Numbered from the stretch's first letter, positions 16,496-25,913 are shown. The stretch is DNA of 64,000 bases from Allorhizobium paknamense (GCF_030815125.1 NZ_JAUSWH010000011.1:1-64000); one strand, 5' to 3'. Made by a program: numbers and translations. Notes: generated from the letters alone by a model not told the origin.

Positions 16496-16601
16496 TTAGA
16501 GCGCTTTTCGATCTGACTGGATCAGATCGGCGCTCTAACGGTTTATTTTTGAAGCATAATCTTGTCGATCCTCGTTTCACTCCGGTCGGATTATGCTCTA
16601 A
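16496..16601 (+). repeat. Composite of family B and reversed family C palindromes
   Basis: Family B at 16496-16538 is a palindrome opening TTAGAGCGC and closing GCGCTCTAA, with GATCTGA / TCAGATC inside. Family C follows in reverse at 16545-16601 (GAAGCATAAT to ATTATGCTCTAA). The same two units occur together at 19993-20096 and 30852-30953. Confidence 0.78.
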
Positions 16602-16645
16602 AGCCGTTCCGGGAAAAGTGGATAGCGGTTTTACTGGAAAAGCTT

Positions 16646-16690
16646 AGAGGCGCTTTCGACCTGATTGGTCAGATCGAAAGCACTTCATAG
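16646..16690 (+). repeat. Degenerate family B palindrome
   Basis: A second B-like unit with arms GCGCTTTCGACCTGA / TCAGATCGAAAGC lies about 110 bp after the first and just beyond the 3' end of the ABC ATPase gene. It could act as a transcription stop for that gene. A decayed A-like block lies at about 16606-16646. Confidence 0.5.
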
Positions 16691-16720
16691 ATTTGGGTTC
16701 AGGCCATTTTATCCTCTGGC

Positions 16721-18022
16721 CTATTCCAGGCTGAACATTTCCGTGTGCTCATCATAGGCGAAAAGCTCGGCATAACGACCCCAGGAAATGACGGTCTTTA
16801 GCGTGTCTTCCGCATAATTTTCCGACATGTAATCCTCCAGCTCGGTCAGGAAACGGGCGGCGGGGGCGGTGTGGGAGGGGCGCTCTTCCAGCACGCGGCG
16901 CATCAGCCCGGCCAGCGGCACATAGGCCGTGAGGTGGCTGGCAAACAGCGTCTTGCGGCTTTCGGTGTCCATGTCGGCAAAGCGTTTGCCTTCCTCCGTC
17001 AGCACCACATCACCTTCGCTGAGCTGGGCAAAGCGCAGCAATTGCAGGGCTTCCGCCAGGTGGAAGAGTTCGTCGGCCTCCAGTTGCAGCACGCCTGCCA
17101 GCACCGGCAGGTCGGCGCGGCCATGATAGGGTTCGCGGGCCAGTGCCTCCAGAAGACCGGCCATGACGTTGGTGGAGACCGGCTCCAGGATCATGCCGAC
17201 ACCGGTGCCGGGAATGCCCTCGGCGCTCGGCGCCTTCGGTTCCGGTCGCTGGGTCATGCGGGCATAGATGCTGTCCACCAGCTGGCGGAACATCGGATCG
17301 AGACGGTTGCGCGGGTGCGGCAGGTCCACCTTGATTTCCGAGGCGACACGGCCCGGATTGGAGGAGAAGACCAGGATGCGGTCGCACATCAGTACCGCCT
17401 CCTCGATGTTGTGGGTGACGATCAGCACCGATTTGATCGGCAGCCGGCCTTCCATCCACAGGTCGATCATGTCGGTGCGCAGCGTTTCCGCCGTCAGCAC
17501 GTCGAGCGCCGAAAAGGGCTCATCCATCAGCATCAGATCGGGATGCACGACCAGTGCGCGCGCAAAACCGACCCGCTGGCGCATGCCGCCGGAGAGTTCT
17601 TTCGGATAGGCGTTTTCAAAGCCGCCGAGGCCGATCAGGTCGATGGCCGCTTCGGCGCGCTTGCGGCGTTCCTCGCGCTCCACACCCTGGGCTTCGAGGC
17701 CGAGTTCTACATTTTGCAGAACTGTCAGCCAGGGAAAGAGCGCGAAGGACTGGAATACCATGGCAATGCCGGGCGGCGGGCCGTCAATGGCTTCACCCCG
17801 GCACAGCGCCTTGCCGGAGGAGGGCGAAATCAGCCCGGCGATGATGCGCAGCAGCGTGGACTTGCCGGAGCCGGAACGGCCCAGCAGGCCGACGATCTCG
17901 CCTTCGCGAATGGTGAGATCGACATTTTCCAGAACCATCACGTCATTGCCACTGCCCTTGGGAAAGGACCGGCAGGCCTGTTGGATGTCGATCAGCGGAG
18001 CCTTGTTGATAGTGTCGAGCAT
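16721..18022 (-). CDS. ABC transporter ATPase, NitT/TauT-like, with C-terminal AAA-associated domain
   Basis: A 433-residue ATPase of the nitrate/sulfonate/bicarbonate import class. Walker A GRSGSGKST is at residues 49-56, the Q-loop in MVFQSFALFPW, the ABC signature LSGGMRQR and Walker B LMLMDEPFSALD follow. After about residue 290 there is an extra 140-residue domain of the AAA-associated type, ending in MFSLE. AGAGGG precedes the ATG. The permease gene ends 57 bp upstream on the same strand; together they form an importer without a visible solute-binding protein. A remnant of a paralogue's last exon-like segment lies at 15420-15540. Substrate unknown. Confidence 0.9.
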   Translation of the reverse strand: MLDTINKAPLIDIQQACRSFPKGSGNDVMVLENVDLTIREGEIVGLLGRSGSGKSTLLRIIAGLISPSSGKALCRGEAIDGPPPGIAMVFQSFALFPWLTVLQNVELGLEAQGVEREERRKRAEAAIDLIGLGGFENAYPKELSGGMRQRVGFARALVVHPDLMLMDEPFSALDVLTAETLRTDMIDLWMEGRLPIKSVLIVTHNIEEAVLMCDRILVFSSNPGRVASEIKVDLPHPRNRLDPMFRQLVDSIYARMTQRPEPKAPSAEGIPGTGVGMILEPVSTNVMAGLLEALAREPYHGRADLPVLAGVLQLEADELFHLAEALQLLRFAQLSEGDVVLTEEGKRFADMDTESRKTLFASHLTAYVPLAGLMRRVLEERPSHTAPAARFLTELEDYMSENYAEDTLKTVISWGRYAELFAYDEHTEMFSLE

Positions 18023-18079
18023 GGGGCGACCCTCTTGGTCAGCAGTGAAACATCAGAAAGGTGGAAAGGGTGATGCCAG

Positions 18080-19813
18080 TTACAGCCGCAAACGCCGTTC
18101 GCCGAGCGTGTAGAGCGGCCGCCAGACCAGCCGGTTGAACAGCGTGACGAAGGCGCACATGACGATGATGCCGAGCACCACCCGCTGGAAATCGCCCTTG
18201 GCCGTGGCATCGGCAATGTAAGAGCCGAGGCCGGGGGTGGAGAGTTGCTCATTGCCCCAGCTTGCCACCTCCGCGACGATGCTGGCATTCCACGAGCCGC
18301 CGGAGGCGGTGATGGCGCCGGTGACGTAATAGGGGAAAATACCGGGCAGGATCACCTTCACCCACCAGCGCCAGCCGGTGATGCCGAAGCTGCGGGCCGC
18401 TTCCTTCAACTCGCTCGGATAGGCGGAGGCCCCGGCGATGACGTTGAAGAGAATGTACCATTGCGTACCAAGGATCATCAGCGGGCTCAGCCAGATATGC
18501 TGGTTGAGATCGAAGCGGACGATGACCACGACAAAGACCGGGAAGGCGAGGTTGGCCGGGAAGGCGGCCAGGAATTGCGCCAGCGGCTGCACTTTTTCGG
18601 CAATGCTGGGGCGCAGCCCGATCCACACGCCGACCGGCACCCAGATGGCCGTGGCCAGCACCATCAGCACCACGACGCGGGCGAGCGTGATGAAACCGTA
18701 GAGCACGGATGTGGCGACATCGCTCCAGCCGATGGCGGTTTGCAGATAGCTGATGCTGATGACAGCGGCATAGATCCCGGCCGCGGCGAGAATGGCGAGC
18801 CACAATCCGTCGAAGACGCGCGATGAGACGGCGGTATTCTGCGGTGCCGTTTTCGCCCGCTTGAACTGAGGAAACCGGAAGGACCAGACGAGGCGGGCCA
18901 GCCAGCCGAGCGGTGCGGTCAGCGCTGCAATCACCCGCGAGCGGCGCATCAGGTCGAGCATCCAGGAGGTCGGCTCCTCGGTGGAGGCGGTGGTTTCGAA
19001 ACGGAACTTGTCGGCCCAGGCGACCAGCGGGCGGAAGAGCAACTGGTCATAGAGGATGATCACGGCCAGCATGGCGGCTATGGCATAGCCGATGGCGGCG
19101 ATATTCTGCTCCTTGATCGCCAGCGCCACATAGGAGCCGACACCCGGCAGCGTCACCGTGGTATCGCCGACGGTAATCGCCTCCGAAGCCACCACGAAGA
19201 ACCAGCCGCCGGACATGGACATCATCGCATTCCAGACGAGACCGGGCATGGCAAAGGGCACGTCCAGCCGCCAGAAGCGCTGCCAGGCGCTGAGGTGAAA
19301 ACTGGCGCTTGCCTCTTCCAGATCCTTGGGCTGGCTGCGCATGGACTGATACATGCTGAACGTCATGTTCCAGGCCTGGCTGGTGAAAATGGCGAAGACG
19401 GAGGCCAGTTCGGCACCCAGCACCTTGCCCGGAAACAGGTTCATGAAAAAGGTGACGGTGAAGGTGAGGAAGCCGAGGATCGGCACCGATTGCAGAATGT
19501 CGAGGATCGGGATCATCACCATTTCGGCCCGGCGGCTGCGGGCCGCCACCGTGGCATAGATGAAGGTGAAGATCAGCGAAAACACGATGGCCGCCAGCAT
19601 GCGCAGCATGGTGCGCAGCGCATAGAGCGGCAGGTTCGAGGGATCGAGCGACAGCGGCGCGGCATCGAGCGCCGTCAGCGGCTGATTGGTGGCCTCGGCC
19701 CCATAGGCAATGGCGACGATGATGCCGACGACCAAAAGCAGCGCCACCAGATCCCACAGCGTGGGCAGGACAGAGCGGCGCAGCGCCAGCGGTGCGTTTT
19801 TCTGAAAGAGCAT
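18080..19813 (-). CDS. ABC transporter permease, fused double-length
   Basis: A 577-residue inner-membrane permease made of two binding-protein-dependent transport modules in one chain. The first module (about 50-270) includes the EAA-like loop DLEEASASFHLSAWQRFWRLD. The second (about 370-570) includes a loop around ELKEAARSFGITGWRWWVKV. One polypeptide could thus supply both halves of the channel. I chose the ATG at 19813 with CGGAG eight bases upstream; an ATG nine codons earlier is possible. It precedes the ATPase gene. No periplasmic binding protein is nearby, so the substrate remains open (sulfonate, nitrate and related anions are family precedents). Confidence 0.87.
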   Translation of the reverse strand: MLFQKNAPLALRRSVLPTLWDLVALLLVVGIIVAIAYGAEATNQPLTALDAAPLSLDPSNLPLYALRTMLRMLAAIVFSLIFTFIYATVAARSRRAEMVMIPILDILQSVPILGFLTFTVTFFMNLFPGKVLGAELASVFAIFTSQAWNMTFSMYQSMRSQPKDLEEASASFHLSAWQRFWRLDVPFAMPGLVWNAMMSMSGGWFFVVASEAITVGDTTVTLPGVGSYVALAIKEQNIAAIGYAIAAMLAVIILYDQLLFRPLVAWADKFRFETTASTEEPTSWMLDLMRRSRVIAALTAPLGWLARLVWSFRFPQFKRAKTAPQNTAVSSRVFDGLWLAILAAAGIYAAVISISYLQTAIGWSDVATSVLYGFITLARVVVLMVLATAIWVPVGVWIGLRPSIAEKVQPLAQFLAAFPANLAFPVFVVVIVRFDLNQHIWLSPLMILGTQWYILFNVIAGASAYPSELKEAARSFGITGWRWWVKVILPGIFPYYVTGAITASGGSWNASIVAEVASWGNEQLSTPGLGSYIADATAKGDFQRVVLGIIVMCAFVTLFNRLVWRPLYTLGERRLRL

Positions 19814-19992
19814 TGGCAAGCTCCGAGGCTGAGAAGGCATAAAAGATCGAAGGATTACGCGGCGCAAGCCACACGGATGCGAGAAGCTCGCCACCGTTTG
19901 AAGCTTGACCCTGTGCCATCGCCATCCTTGGAAAAGGCCATAGCGACAAGCCCGTGACAGGCTGATGACAGAGGCAGGCTCTGTGCTGGATC

Positions 19993-20096
19993 AGAGCATG
20001 ATTCGACCGGAGTGAAGCGAGGATCGATAAAATTATGCTTCAAAAATAGAATGTTAGAGTGCCGATCTGATTGAATCAGATCGAAAAGCACTCTGA
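19993..20096 (+). repeat. Composite of family C and family B palindromes
   Basis: Family C at 19993-20046 (AGAGCATGATTCGACCGG to ATTATGCTTCAAAAA) is followed by family B at 20054-20096, whose arms are TTAGAGTGC / GCACTCTGA with GATCTGATT / AATCAGATC inside. The outer B stem differs from other copies (GTGC/GCAC for GCGC/GCGC) but still pairs. Confidence 0.78.
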
Positions 20097-20400
20097 GACA
20101 TGATTGATTGAGAGCGGTCATTGCGGCTCATCCTTTCCCGGTCATCACAGACCGGCGGACGAGCGGAAAGCTCAGCCGGTCGTGGGCCGAATGGTAGAGG
20201 TTCTAGATCGACTGGAACTGTCCATAAGCTTTCATCTGCTGGCGACATGCAGGGGAACCATTCCCGCAGCAAGGCGCCAACTCCCTGGTTTGAAACGTCA
20301 TTCCGGGCCTATGCCGGTCTTGCTTCGTCTCGACGCTGCTCATGCGCCTGTTCTCGATCTTCGTCAAGCGCGCTGGCGTTGTGGGCCGTCAAAAAACAAA
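20097..20400. other. Intergenic stretch with no recognisable feature
   Basis: About 300 bases between the C+B repeat and the pgi terminator. Short open frames exist on both strands but have no family match, no good ribosome-binding sites and mixed codon use. I see no gene here. It may hold the promoter for the ABC permease, which is transcribed leftwards from 19813. Confidence 0.5.
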
Positions 20401-20422
20401 TGCGGCGCATTGCTGCGCCGCA
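20401..20422 (-). terminator. Rho-independent terminator of pgi
   Basis: A 9-bp perfect stem TGCGGCGCA / TGCGCCGCA with a four-base loop. On the minus strand it is followed by TTTGTTTTTTG. It starts 25 bases after the pgi stop. Confidence 0.88.
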
Positions 20423-20446
20423 CAAAAATTCGTGATCTTCAGAATA

Positions 20447-22072
20447 TCAGTTTGAGGCTGCGTGGATGGCGGCCACCAGACCGGCGGTCGAGCCGTCCTG
20501 TCCGTCGGTTCCCGCCTTGCCCTGCACCACCGGCAGAAGTCCGGTCGCCAGCTCCTTGCCAAGCTCCACGCCCCATTGGTCGAAGGAGTTGATGTTGAAC
20601 AGCACGCCTTCGACAAACACCCGGTGCTCGTAAAGGGCGATCAGACGGCCCAGCGCATAAGGGGTCAACTGCTCGTAGACGAAGGTGATCGACGGGCGAT
20701 TGCCGGTGAAGACGCGGTGCGGAGCGATATGGTCGGCCTTGGCCTCGTCGGCGCCGGCCTTCAAAAGTTGCGCCTTTGCTTCTTCCAGCGTGCGGCCCTT
20801 CATCAGCGCTGCGGATTGGGCAAGGCAGTTGGCGATCAGCAATTCGTGCTGATGGCGCAGCTCCGGCTCGAAACCATTGGCCGCCACCATGAACTCCGCG
20901 GGGATGATGCTCGTGCCCTGGTGGATGAGCTGGTAGAAGGCGTGCTGGCCATTGGTGCCGGGCTCGCCCCAAACCACCGGGCCAGACTGGCCTTCGACCG
21001 GCTTGCCGTCGAGGGTGACGCCCTTGCCGTTCGATTCCATGTCCAACTGCTGCAGATAGGCGGCAAACCGCGACAGCCGCTGGTCATAGGGCAGGATGGC
21101 GCGGGTCGGATAATCCAGCACATTGCGGTGGTAATAGCCGATCAGGCCGAGCAGCATGGGCAGGTTTTGCCGGAAGGGTGCGGTGCGGAAGTGATTGTCC
21201 ACCGCATGCGCGCCGCTCAGGAACTGGTCGAAATTATCGGCGCCGATGGCAATCATCAGCGGCAGGCCGATGGCCGACCAGATGGAATAGCGTCCGCCGA
21301 CCCAGTCCCAGAAACCAAAGACCCGGTCCTTGCCGATCCCGAAGGCGGATACCTTGTCCAGCGCGGTGGAGACGGCGGCGAAATGATCGCCAACGGCTGC
21401 CTCGCCCAGCGCATCGGCAATGAACTTGCGGGCTGTGGCCGCATTGGTCATGGTCTCGATGGTGGTAAAGGTCTTGGAAGCGACGATGAACAGCGTGGTT
21501 TCCGGCTCCAGCAGCTTCAGCGTATCGGCAATATGCGCGCCGTCGACGTTGGACACGAAATGCAGGCGCGGGCCGTCATGGAAGGGAGCAAGGGCAAGCG
21601 TTGCCATGGCCGGGCCAAGGTCGGAGCCGCCAATGCCGATATTGACCACATCGGTATAGGCCTTGCCCGTGGAGCCTTTCAGCGTGCCGGTGCGCACGCC
21701 TTCGGCAAAGGCGGCCATGGCATGCAGCACGCCGTTCACATCCGGCATGACATTGTGGCCGTCCACGACAACCGGCGTATTGGCCCGGTTGCGCAGCGCC
21801 GTGTGCAAAACGGCACGGCCCTCGGTGAAATTGATGGCTTCGCCGGTAAACATCGCCTCGCGCTTGGCGGCAACGCCGCCATCCTCTGCGAGCTTTTCCA
21901 GGAGTGCCATGATCTCGTCGTTCACGGCACATTTGGAATAGTCCATCAGGAGATCGTCCAGACGGGCGGTGAATTTTTCGAAGCGTTTCGGGTCGGACGC
22001 GAAGGCTGCGCGGATATCCGTCGCGGATGTCTTTGCAACGGTGGTCTTCAGCTGTTCGACGATGGCCTGCAT
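20447..22072 (-). CDS. pgi: Glucose-6-phosphate isomerase
   Basis: A 541-residue cytoplasmic Pgi interconverting glucose-6-phosphate and fructose-6-phosphate. Signatures seen are [10 protein letters not shown] (about 145), the SKTFTT loop (about 205), the catalytic Glu region [20 protein letters not shown] (about 350) with the following His, and the C-terminal [13 protein letters not shown] lies six bases before the ATG at 22072; an in-frame upstream ATG seven codons earlier lacks a site. A strong terminator follows. It stands alone, near fructokinase, galE and glgX, which feed the same hexose-phosphate pool. Confidence 0.97.
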   Translation of the reverse strand: MQAIVEQLKTTVAKTSATDIRAAFASDPKRFEKFTARLDDLLMDYSKCAVNDEIMALLEKLAEDGGVAAKREAMFTGEAINFTEGRAVLHTALRNRANTPVVVDGHNVMPDVNGVLHAMAAFAEGVRTGTLKGSTGKAYTDVVNIGIGGSDLGPAMATLALAPFHDGPRLHFVSNVDGAHIADTLKLLEPETTLFIVASKTFTTIETMTNAATARKFIADALGEAAVGDHFAAVSTALDKVSAFGIGKDRVFGFWDWVGGRYSIWSAIGLPLMIAIGADNFDQFLSGAHAVDNHFRTAPFRQNLPMLLGLIGYYHRNVLDYPTRAILPYDQRLSRFAAYLQQLDMESNGKGVTLDGKPVEGQSGPVVWGEPGTNGQHAFYQLIHQGTSIIPAEFMVAANGFEPELRHQHELLIANCLAQSAALMKGRTLEEAKAQLLKAGADEAKADHIAPHRVFTGNRPSITFVYEQLTPYALGRLIALYEHRVFVEGVLFNINSFDQWGVELGKELATGLLPVVQGKAGTDGQDGSTAGLVAAIHAASN

Positions 22073-22121
22073 AGGGTCCTCCAATCCGGTCAAGGGGGGC
22101 CGGTAACGGTGGAGGACCCTA

Positions 22122-22331
22122 CTGCATAATTCCTTAAATCGGAATCGATTTAAGGATAAAATTATGCAGCAGATTTAAAGTGCTACAGCGAACCTTTGTG
22201 CGCCATATATGTGGCGCACGGCGCTGTAGAGCATTTCCAGGAAAAGTGGAAGCCGGTTTTCCGTCCGGAAATGCGCAAAAACAAAGAGTTAGAGCGCCGA
22301 TCTGATTCAATCAGATCGAAAGGCGCTCTAA
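22122..22331 (+). repeat. Three-part composite repeat (families E, A, B)
   Basis: E copy 2 (22122-22228), then A (22231-22274, reversed) and B (22289-22331) follow with almost no spacing. The E second hairpin here is GTGCGCCA / TGGCGCAC, different from copy 1 but still paired. Together they fill the 310-bp gap between the pgi start and the fadD stop; no gene is visible there. Confidence 0.85.
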
Positions 22332-22383
22332 ATGCTCAGAGGGTTCTAAACAAGTTGCGAAAGACAGGAAAAATCCTGCGCCT

Positions 22384-24081
22384 TCACTCCCGCAAATTCT
22401 TTCTCAGAATCTTGCCCACGTTCGACTTCGGCAGTTCGCTGCGGAATTCCACATAGCGCGGGCGTTTGTAGTTGGTGAGATTGGCGGCGCAATGGGCCTT
22501 CACATCGGCTTCCGTCAGGCTTTCGTCCTTGCGCACCACGAAGAGCTTCACGGCCTCACCGGAATGCTGGTCCGGCACGCCGATGGCCGCCGCTTCCAGA
22601 ATGCCCGGATGCATGGCCGCAACCTCCTCGATTTCGTTGGGGTAGACGTTGAAGCCCGAGACCAGGATCATGTCCTTCTTGCGGTCGACGATCTTGATAT
22701 AGCCCTTGTCATTCATCACCCCCATATCGCCGGAGCGGAAAAAGCCATCCGCTGTCATCACGCGGGCGGTTTCCTCCGGCTTGTTCCAGTAGCCCGCCAT
22801 GACCTGCGGGCCGCGAATGCAGATTTCGCCCACCTCGCCAATGGGAAGGCTGTTGCCGTCCTCATCGCGAATGTCGACGTCGGTGGAGGAAATCGGAATG
22901 CCGATATAGCCGGTGAATTCACCGGTATTCATGGGATTGGCGGTGGCGACCGGCGAGGTTTCCGAAAGGCCATAGCCTTCGGTGATCGGGCAGCCGGTCA
23001 CCTGCTGCCAGCGCTCCGCCACCGGCTTCTGCACCGACATGCCGCCGCCGAAGGTGAGCTTCAGATGCGAGAAATTCAGTTTGCGGAAGCCCTCATTGTT
23101 CAAAAGCGCGTTGAACAGCGTGTTGAGGCCGATAAAAATGTTGATCGGGTATTTTTCCAGCTCCTTCACAAAAGCCGGAATATCGCGGGGATTGGCCAGA
23201 AGCACATTATGCCCGCCGATCGCCACGCCCATCAGCGAATTCACCGTCAGAGCGAAGATATGATAGAGCGGCAACGCGCAGATGAAGGTCATGATCTCCG
23301 GTCGGGGCCGGTTTTCGAAGGAGGAGTTGAGCCAGAGCGCCATCTGCATCTTGTTGGCGATCAGGTTGGCATGGGTCAGCACCGCGCCCTTGGAAACGCC
23401 GGTCGTGCCACCGGTATATTGCAGGAAGGCGATGTCGCCGCGGTTGATGGCAACGGGCGTAAAACCGCGTCGGCTGCCTTCCGACAGCACCTTGGCGAAA
23501 GGCTTCGCACCCGGCAGGGACCAGGCCGGGACCAGCTTCTTCACCTTGCGAACGACGAAATTCACCAGATGTCCCTTGAGCCCGAGCATATCGCCGAGGC
23601 TGGTGACGACGATGCGGGTCAGCCCTGTCCTTGCGCGGACCGCCTCGACCGTATGGGCGAAGTTTTCCAGCACGAACAGCGCCACGGCGCCGCTGTCGTT
23701 CAGCTGATGCTCCAGTTCGCGCGGCGTATAGAGCGGATTGACATTGACCACCGTCATCCCCGCCTTGAGGATGCCGTAGACGATGACCGGGTTTTGCAAC
23801 ACGTTCGGCATCATCACCGCAATGCGGTCTCCCTTGCGGAAGCCTTCGCCCTGCAGCCAGCTGGCGATGGCGGTCGCCTTCTCTCCCAGCTCGCGATAGG
23901 TCATGGAGCGGTCCATGCTGGTAAAGGCCTTGCGGTCGGCATAAAGGCGGCAGCTCTCATCGAAAAGTGCCCCCAGTGATTCATGCTTGAAAGGCGGCAG
24001 TTCCGCCGGCACCGAGCGCGGATAGGACTGGAGCCAGATACGGTCCGGCGCGTGGCCTACAGGCATGGACAGGCTATTCAT
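22384..24081 (-). CDS. fadD: Long-chain fatty acid-CoA ligase
   Basis: A 565-residue acyl-CoA synthetase of the ANL superfamily, activating fatty acids with ATP and CoA for beta-oxidation. The AMP-binding P-loop YTGGTTGVSKGA is at about residue 216, GYGLSE(TSP) at about 360, the hinge DRKKDMILVSGFNVYPNEIE at about 460 and the catalytic lysine in SNVGKILRKNL near the C-terminus. The ATG has GAGTGAGGA just before it. The complete set of motifs and length match FadD. A palindrome shared with the fadE promoter lies 118-133 bp upstream, suggesting co-regulation with the fadE-fadA-fadB cluster 17 kb away. Confidence 0.93.
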   Translation of the reverse strand: MNSLSMPVGHAPDRIWLQSYPRSVPAELPPFKHESLGALFDESCRLYADRKAFTSMDRSMTYRELGEKATAIASWLQGEGFRKGDRIAVMMPNVLQNPVIVYGILKAGMTVVNVNPLYTPRELEHQLNDSGAVALFVLENFAHTVEAVRARTGLTRIVVTSLGDMLGLKGHLVNFVVRKVKKLVPAWSLPGAKPFAKVLSEGSRRGFTPVAINRGDIAFLQYTGGTTGVSKGAVLTHANLIANKMQMALWLNSSFENRPRPEIMTFICALPLYHIFALTVNSLMGVAIGGHNVLLANPRDIPAFVKELEKYPINIFIGLNTLFNALLNNEGFRKLNFSHLKLTFGGGMSVQKPVAERWQQVTGCPITEGYGLSETSPVATANPMNTGEFTGYIGIPISSTDVDIRDEDGNSLPIGEVGEICIRGPQVMAGYWNKPEETARVMTADGFFRSGDMGVMNDKGYIKIVDRKKDMILVSGFNVYPNEIEEVAAMHPGILEAAAIGVPDQHSGEAVKLFVVRKDESLTEADVKAHCAANLTNYKRPRYVEFRSELPKSNVGKILRKNLRE

Positions 24082-24198
24082 TCCTCACTCCCCTTTTTCG
24101 CCGGCGCGCTCCCATCTCCTCCTGGGGCCGCGCGCCCGTCTGCTCTATCAAGACTATGTCAGCAGCCTTTCGATCCTGCAATGTAGCTTTGCATAACT

Positions 24199-24214
24199 TT
24201 AACGTAAACGTCAA
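24199..24214 (-). promoter_or_regulatory. LiuR/fatty-acid-type operator palindrome upstream of fadD
   Basis: TTAACGTAAACGTCAA is an imperfect palindrome around ACGTAAACGT. Its last 12 bases recur exactly upstream of fadE (41987-41998). The form resembles MerR-family LiuR sites that control branched-chain and fatty-acid catabolism in proteobacteria. The rest of the 340-bp fadD-galE gap holds only a partial family A unit. Confidence 0.6.
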
Positions 24215-24351
24215 ATATTTGCGTGTAGATAATCATTTTTCCCCTTCAGGCTGTAGGGCGCTGCGGAAAGCCGGCGGGCATGATGGCCGTGGAGACGGTG
24301 ATGAGCGGGTGTTTGCCAGGATCTGGCTCCCGGTCGCAGCCTGAGGGGCAC

Positions 24352-24383
24352 GTAAAACCGCTTTCCACTTTTCCTGGAAATGC
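24352..24383 (+). repeat. Partial family A palindrome
   Basis: The right two thirds of a family A unit (AAAACCGCTTTCCACTTTTC to GGAAATGC) without its left arm. It lies 40 bp before the galE start, in what should be the leader or promoter. Confidence 0.6.
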
Positions 24384-24423
24384 TCTAAGACTGCCGCACT
24401 GCAACAGCGAAGGAAGCGAAAGC

Positions 24424-25407
24424 ATGACTGAAACGCCTGTTCTCGTGGTCGGTGGTGCCGGCTATATCGGTTCGCATACCTGCCTGGAATTGTCGCGCCG
24501 GGGCTATCTGCCCATCGTCTTCGACAATCTCTCCAATGGCCATGGTGAATTTGTCAAATGGGGACCGTTGGAACAGGGCGATATTCGCGACCGGGCGCGG
24601 CTGGATGAGGTGCTGGCCAAGCACAAGCCGGCGGCCATCCTGCATTTTGCAGCGCTGATCGAAGTGGGCGAATCGGTGAAGGATCCGGTGGCCTTCTACG
24701 AAAACAACGTCATCGGTTCCCTGACCCTGCTGGCGGCGGCGCAGGCTGCGGGCATCAAGGCCTTTGTCTTCTCCTCCACCTGCGCCACCTATGGCCTGCC
24801 GGAAAGCCTGCCGCTTGACGAGACCCACCGCCAGGCGCCCATCAATCCCTATGGCCGCACCAAATGGGTGGTGGAGCAGGCGCTGAAGGATTACGACACC
24901 TATACCGGCTTCCGCTCCGTCATCCTGCGCTATTTCAATGCTGCGGGCGCCGATCCCGAATGCCGCATCGGCGAATGGCATACGCCGGAAACCCACGCCA
25001 TTCCGCTGGCGCTGGAAGCAGCCCTTGGCCGCCGCCAGGGCTTCAAGGTGTTCGGCAGCGATTACGAGACCCGTGATGGCACCTGCGTGCGCGACTATAT
25101 CCATGTGCTCGATCTGGCGGACGCGCATGTCCGGGCGGTAGACCACCTGCTGAAGGGCGGCGAGACGGTTGCGCTCAATCTCGGCACCGGCACCGGCACC
25201 ACGGTCAGGGAACTGCTCGCGACCATCGAAAAGGTCTCTGGCAAACCCTTCCCGGTGGACTATGTGGAGCGGCGCGAAGGTGACAGCCACACGCTGGTGG
25301 CCAACAATGAAAAGGCGCGGCAGGTGCTGGGCTGGGTGCCGCAATATTCGCTGGAGGATATCATCCGCACGGCCTGGCGCTGGCACTCCACCGCCAACGT
25401 GCTGTGA
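24424..25407 (+). CDS. galE: UDP-glucose 4-epimerase
   Basis: A 327-residue extended SDR converting UDP-glucose to UDP-galactose, needed for galactose-containing exopolysaccharide and lipopolysaccharide; the rhizobial gene is often called exoB. The NAD-binding GGAGYIGSH is at residues 8-16, the catalytic Ser-Ser-Cys-Thr region FSSTCATYG at about 118, and the catalytic Tyr-Lys in NPYGRTK at about 143-149. GDGTCVRDYIHV, the GalE signature, is at about 217. The ATG at 24424 follows GCGAAAGC (a weak site); the longer upstream frame is repeat-derived. A BON-domain gene follows. Confidence 0.95.
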   Translation: MTETPVLVVGGAGYIGSHTCLELSRRGYLPIVFDNLSNGHGEFVKWGPLEQGDIRDRARLDEVLAKHKPAAILHFAALIEVGESVKDPVAFYENNVIGSLTLLAAAQAAGIKAFVFSSTCATYGLPESLPLDETHRQAPINPYGRTKWVVEQALKDYDTYTGFRSVILRYFNAAGADPECRIGEWHTPETHAIPLALEAALGRRQGFKVFGSDYETRDGTCVRDYIHVLDLADAHVRAVDHLLKGGETVALNLGTGTGTTVRELLATIEKVSGKPFPVDYVERREGDSHTLVANNEKARQVLGWVPQYSLEDIIRTAWRWHSTANVL

Positions 25408-25462
25408 ACCAAACCGCGCGTCATGCGTTGAAGCCTGATAGCTTCACTGAAAGGAGCGCATC

Positions 25463-25744
25463 ATGGTATTCAAACCCGCGAAGAACCACGGCGAACAGCC
25501 CGAGATCATCAGCGAAAACCCGCCCATGGCGGAACTGGAGGCGGCGGTTGCTGCAAAGCTGGCCATTTCCCATGGTCTTGACGCCTCCGGGATCGATGTG
25601 ACCGCGATGGAAGACGAAATCTGCCTGACCGGGACAGTGTTTTCGGAAGGCGAGGTCGACCGGGCGGTTGAAGTGGCGCTCTCCGTGCCGCATGTCTATA
25701 AGGTTTCCGTGGACCTGACGGTGATCAGCCGCACGCTGCACTAG
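25463..25744 (+). CDS. BON-domain small protein
   Basis: A 93-residue protein whose residues 25-90 look like a BON domain: an alpha-helix (LEAAVAAKLAISHGL), then DVTAMEDEICLTGTVFS with the family's central glycine, then a helix and a last strand VYKVSVDLTVI. No signal peptide is visible, so unlike OsmY-type BON proteins it is probably cytoplasmic. AAAGGAG is nine bases before the ATG. The TAG stop is the first three bases of a family F palindrome (TAGAGC), so a repeat supplies the end of the gene. Function unknown; BON domains often bind lipid or associate with membranes. Confidence 0.7.
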   Translation: MVFKPAKNHGEQPEIISENPPMAELEAAVAAKLAISHGLDASGIDVTAMEDEICLTGTVFSEGEVDRAVEVALSVPHVYKVSVDLTVISRTLH

Positions 25745-25840
25745 AGCATTTTAATGGTTCACGGAAACATTGAAACGCTCTAAATCTTGGTTTTTACGCA
25801 TTTCCTGACGGAAAACCGGAGCCCGCTTTCCTGGCAATGC
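25742..25840 (+). repeat. Composite of family F and family A palindromes
   Basis: F at 25742-25783 opens TAGAGCATTTTAATGG and closes AAACGCTCTAA. A follows at 25798-25840, with a spacer containing TTTTTACGC. F+A pairs also occur at 45989-46085, 49741-49843 (reversed) and 52331-52430. Confidence 0.8.
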
Positions 25841-25869
25841 TCTAAACATCGGCTTGATTCCAGACTGAA

Positions 25870-25895
25870 AAACCCCGGTTTTCCAACCGGGGTTT
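25870..25895. terminator. Bidirectional terminator between BON and glgX genes
   Basis: An 11-bp perfect stem AAACCCCGGTT / AACCGGGGTTT with loop TTCC, flanked by T-rich runs on both strands, lies between convergent genes. It sits 19 bases past the glgX stop. Confidence 0.88.
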
Positions 25896-25913
25896 CTTTG
25901 TTTCCTGTTGTGT

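Noticed and set aside
16402..16647. Short frames containing FLKHN-DPRFTPV-like peptides, also near 19855-20121 and 30522-30902
   Set aside because: The shared peptide is only the translated family C repeat. The frames share nothing else and lack ribosome-binding sites.
20462..22129. A 555-codon plus-strand frame
   Set aside because: It is antisense to pgi; no recognisable domain.
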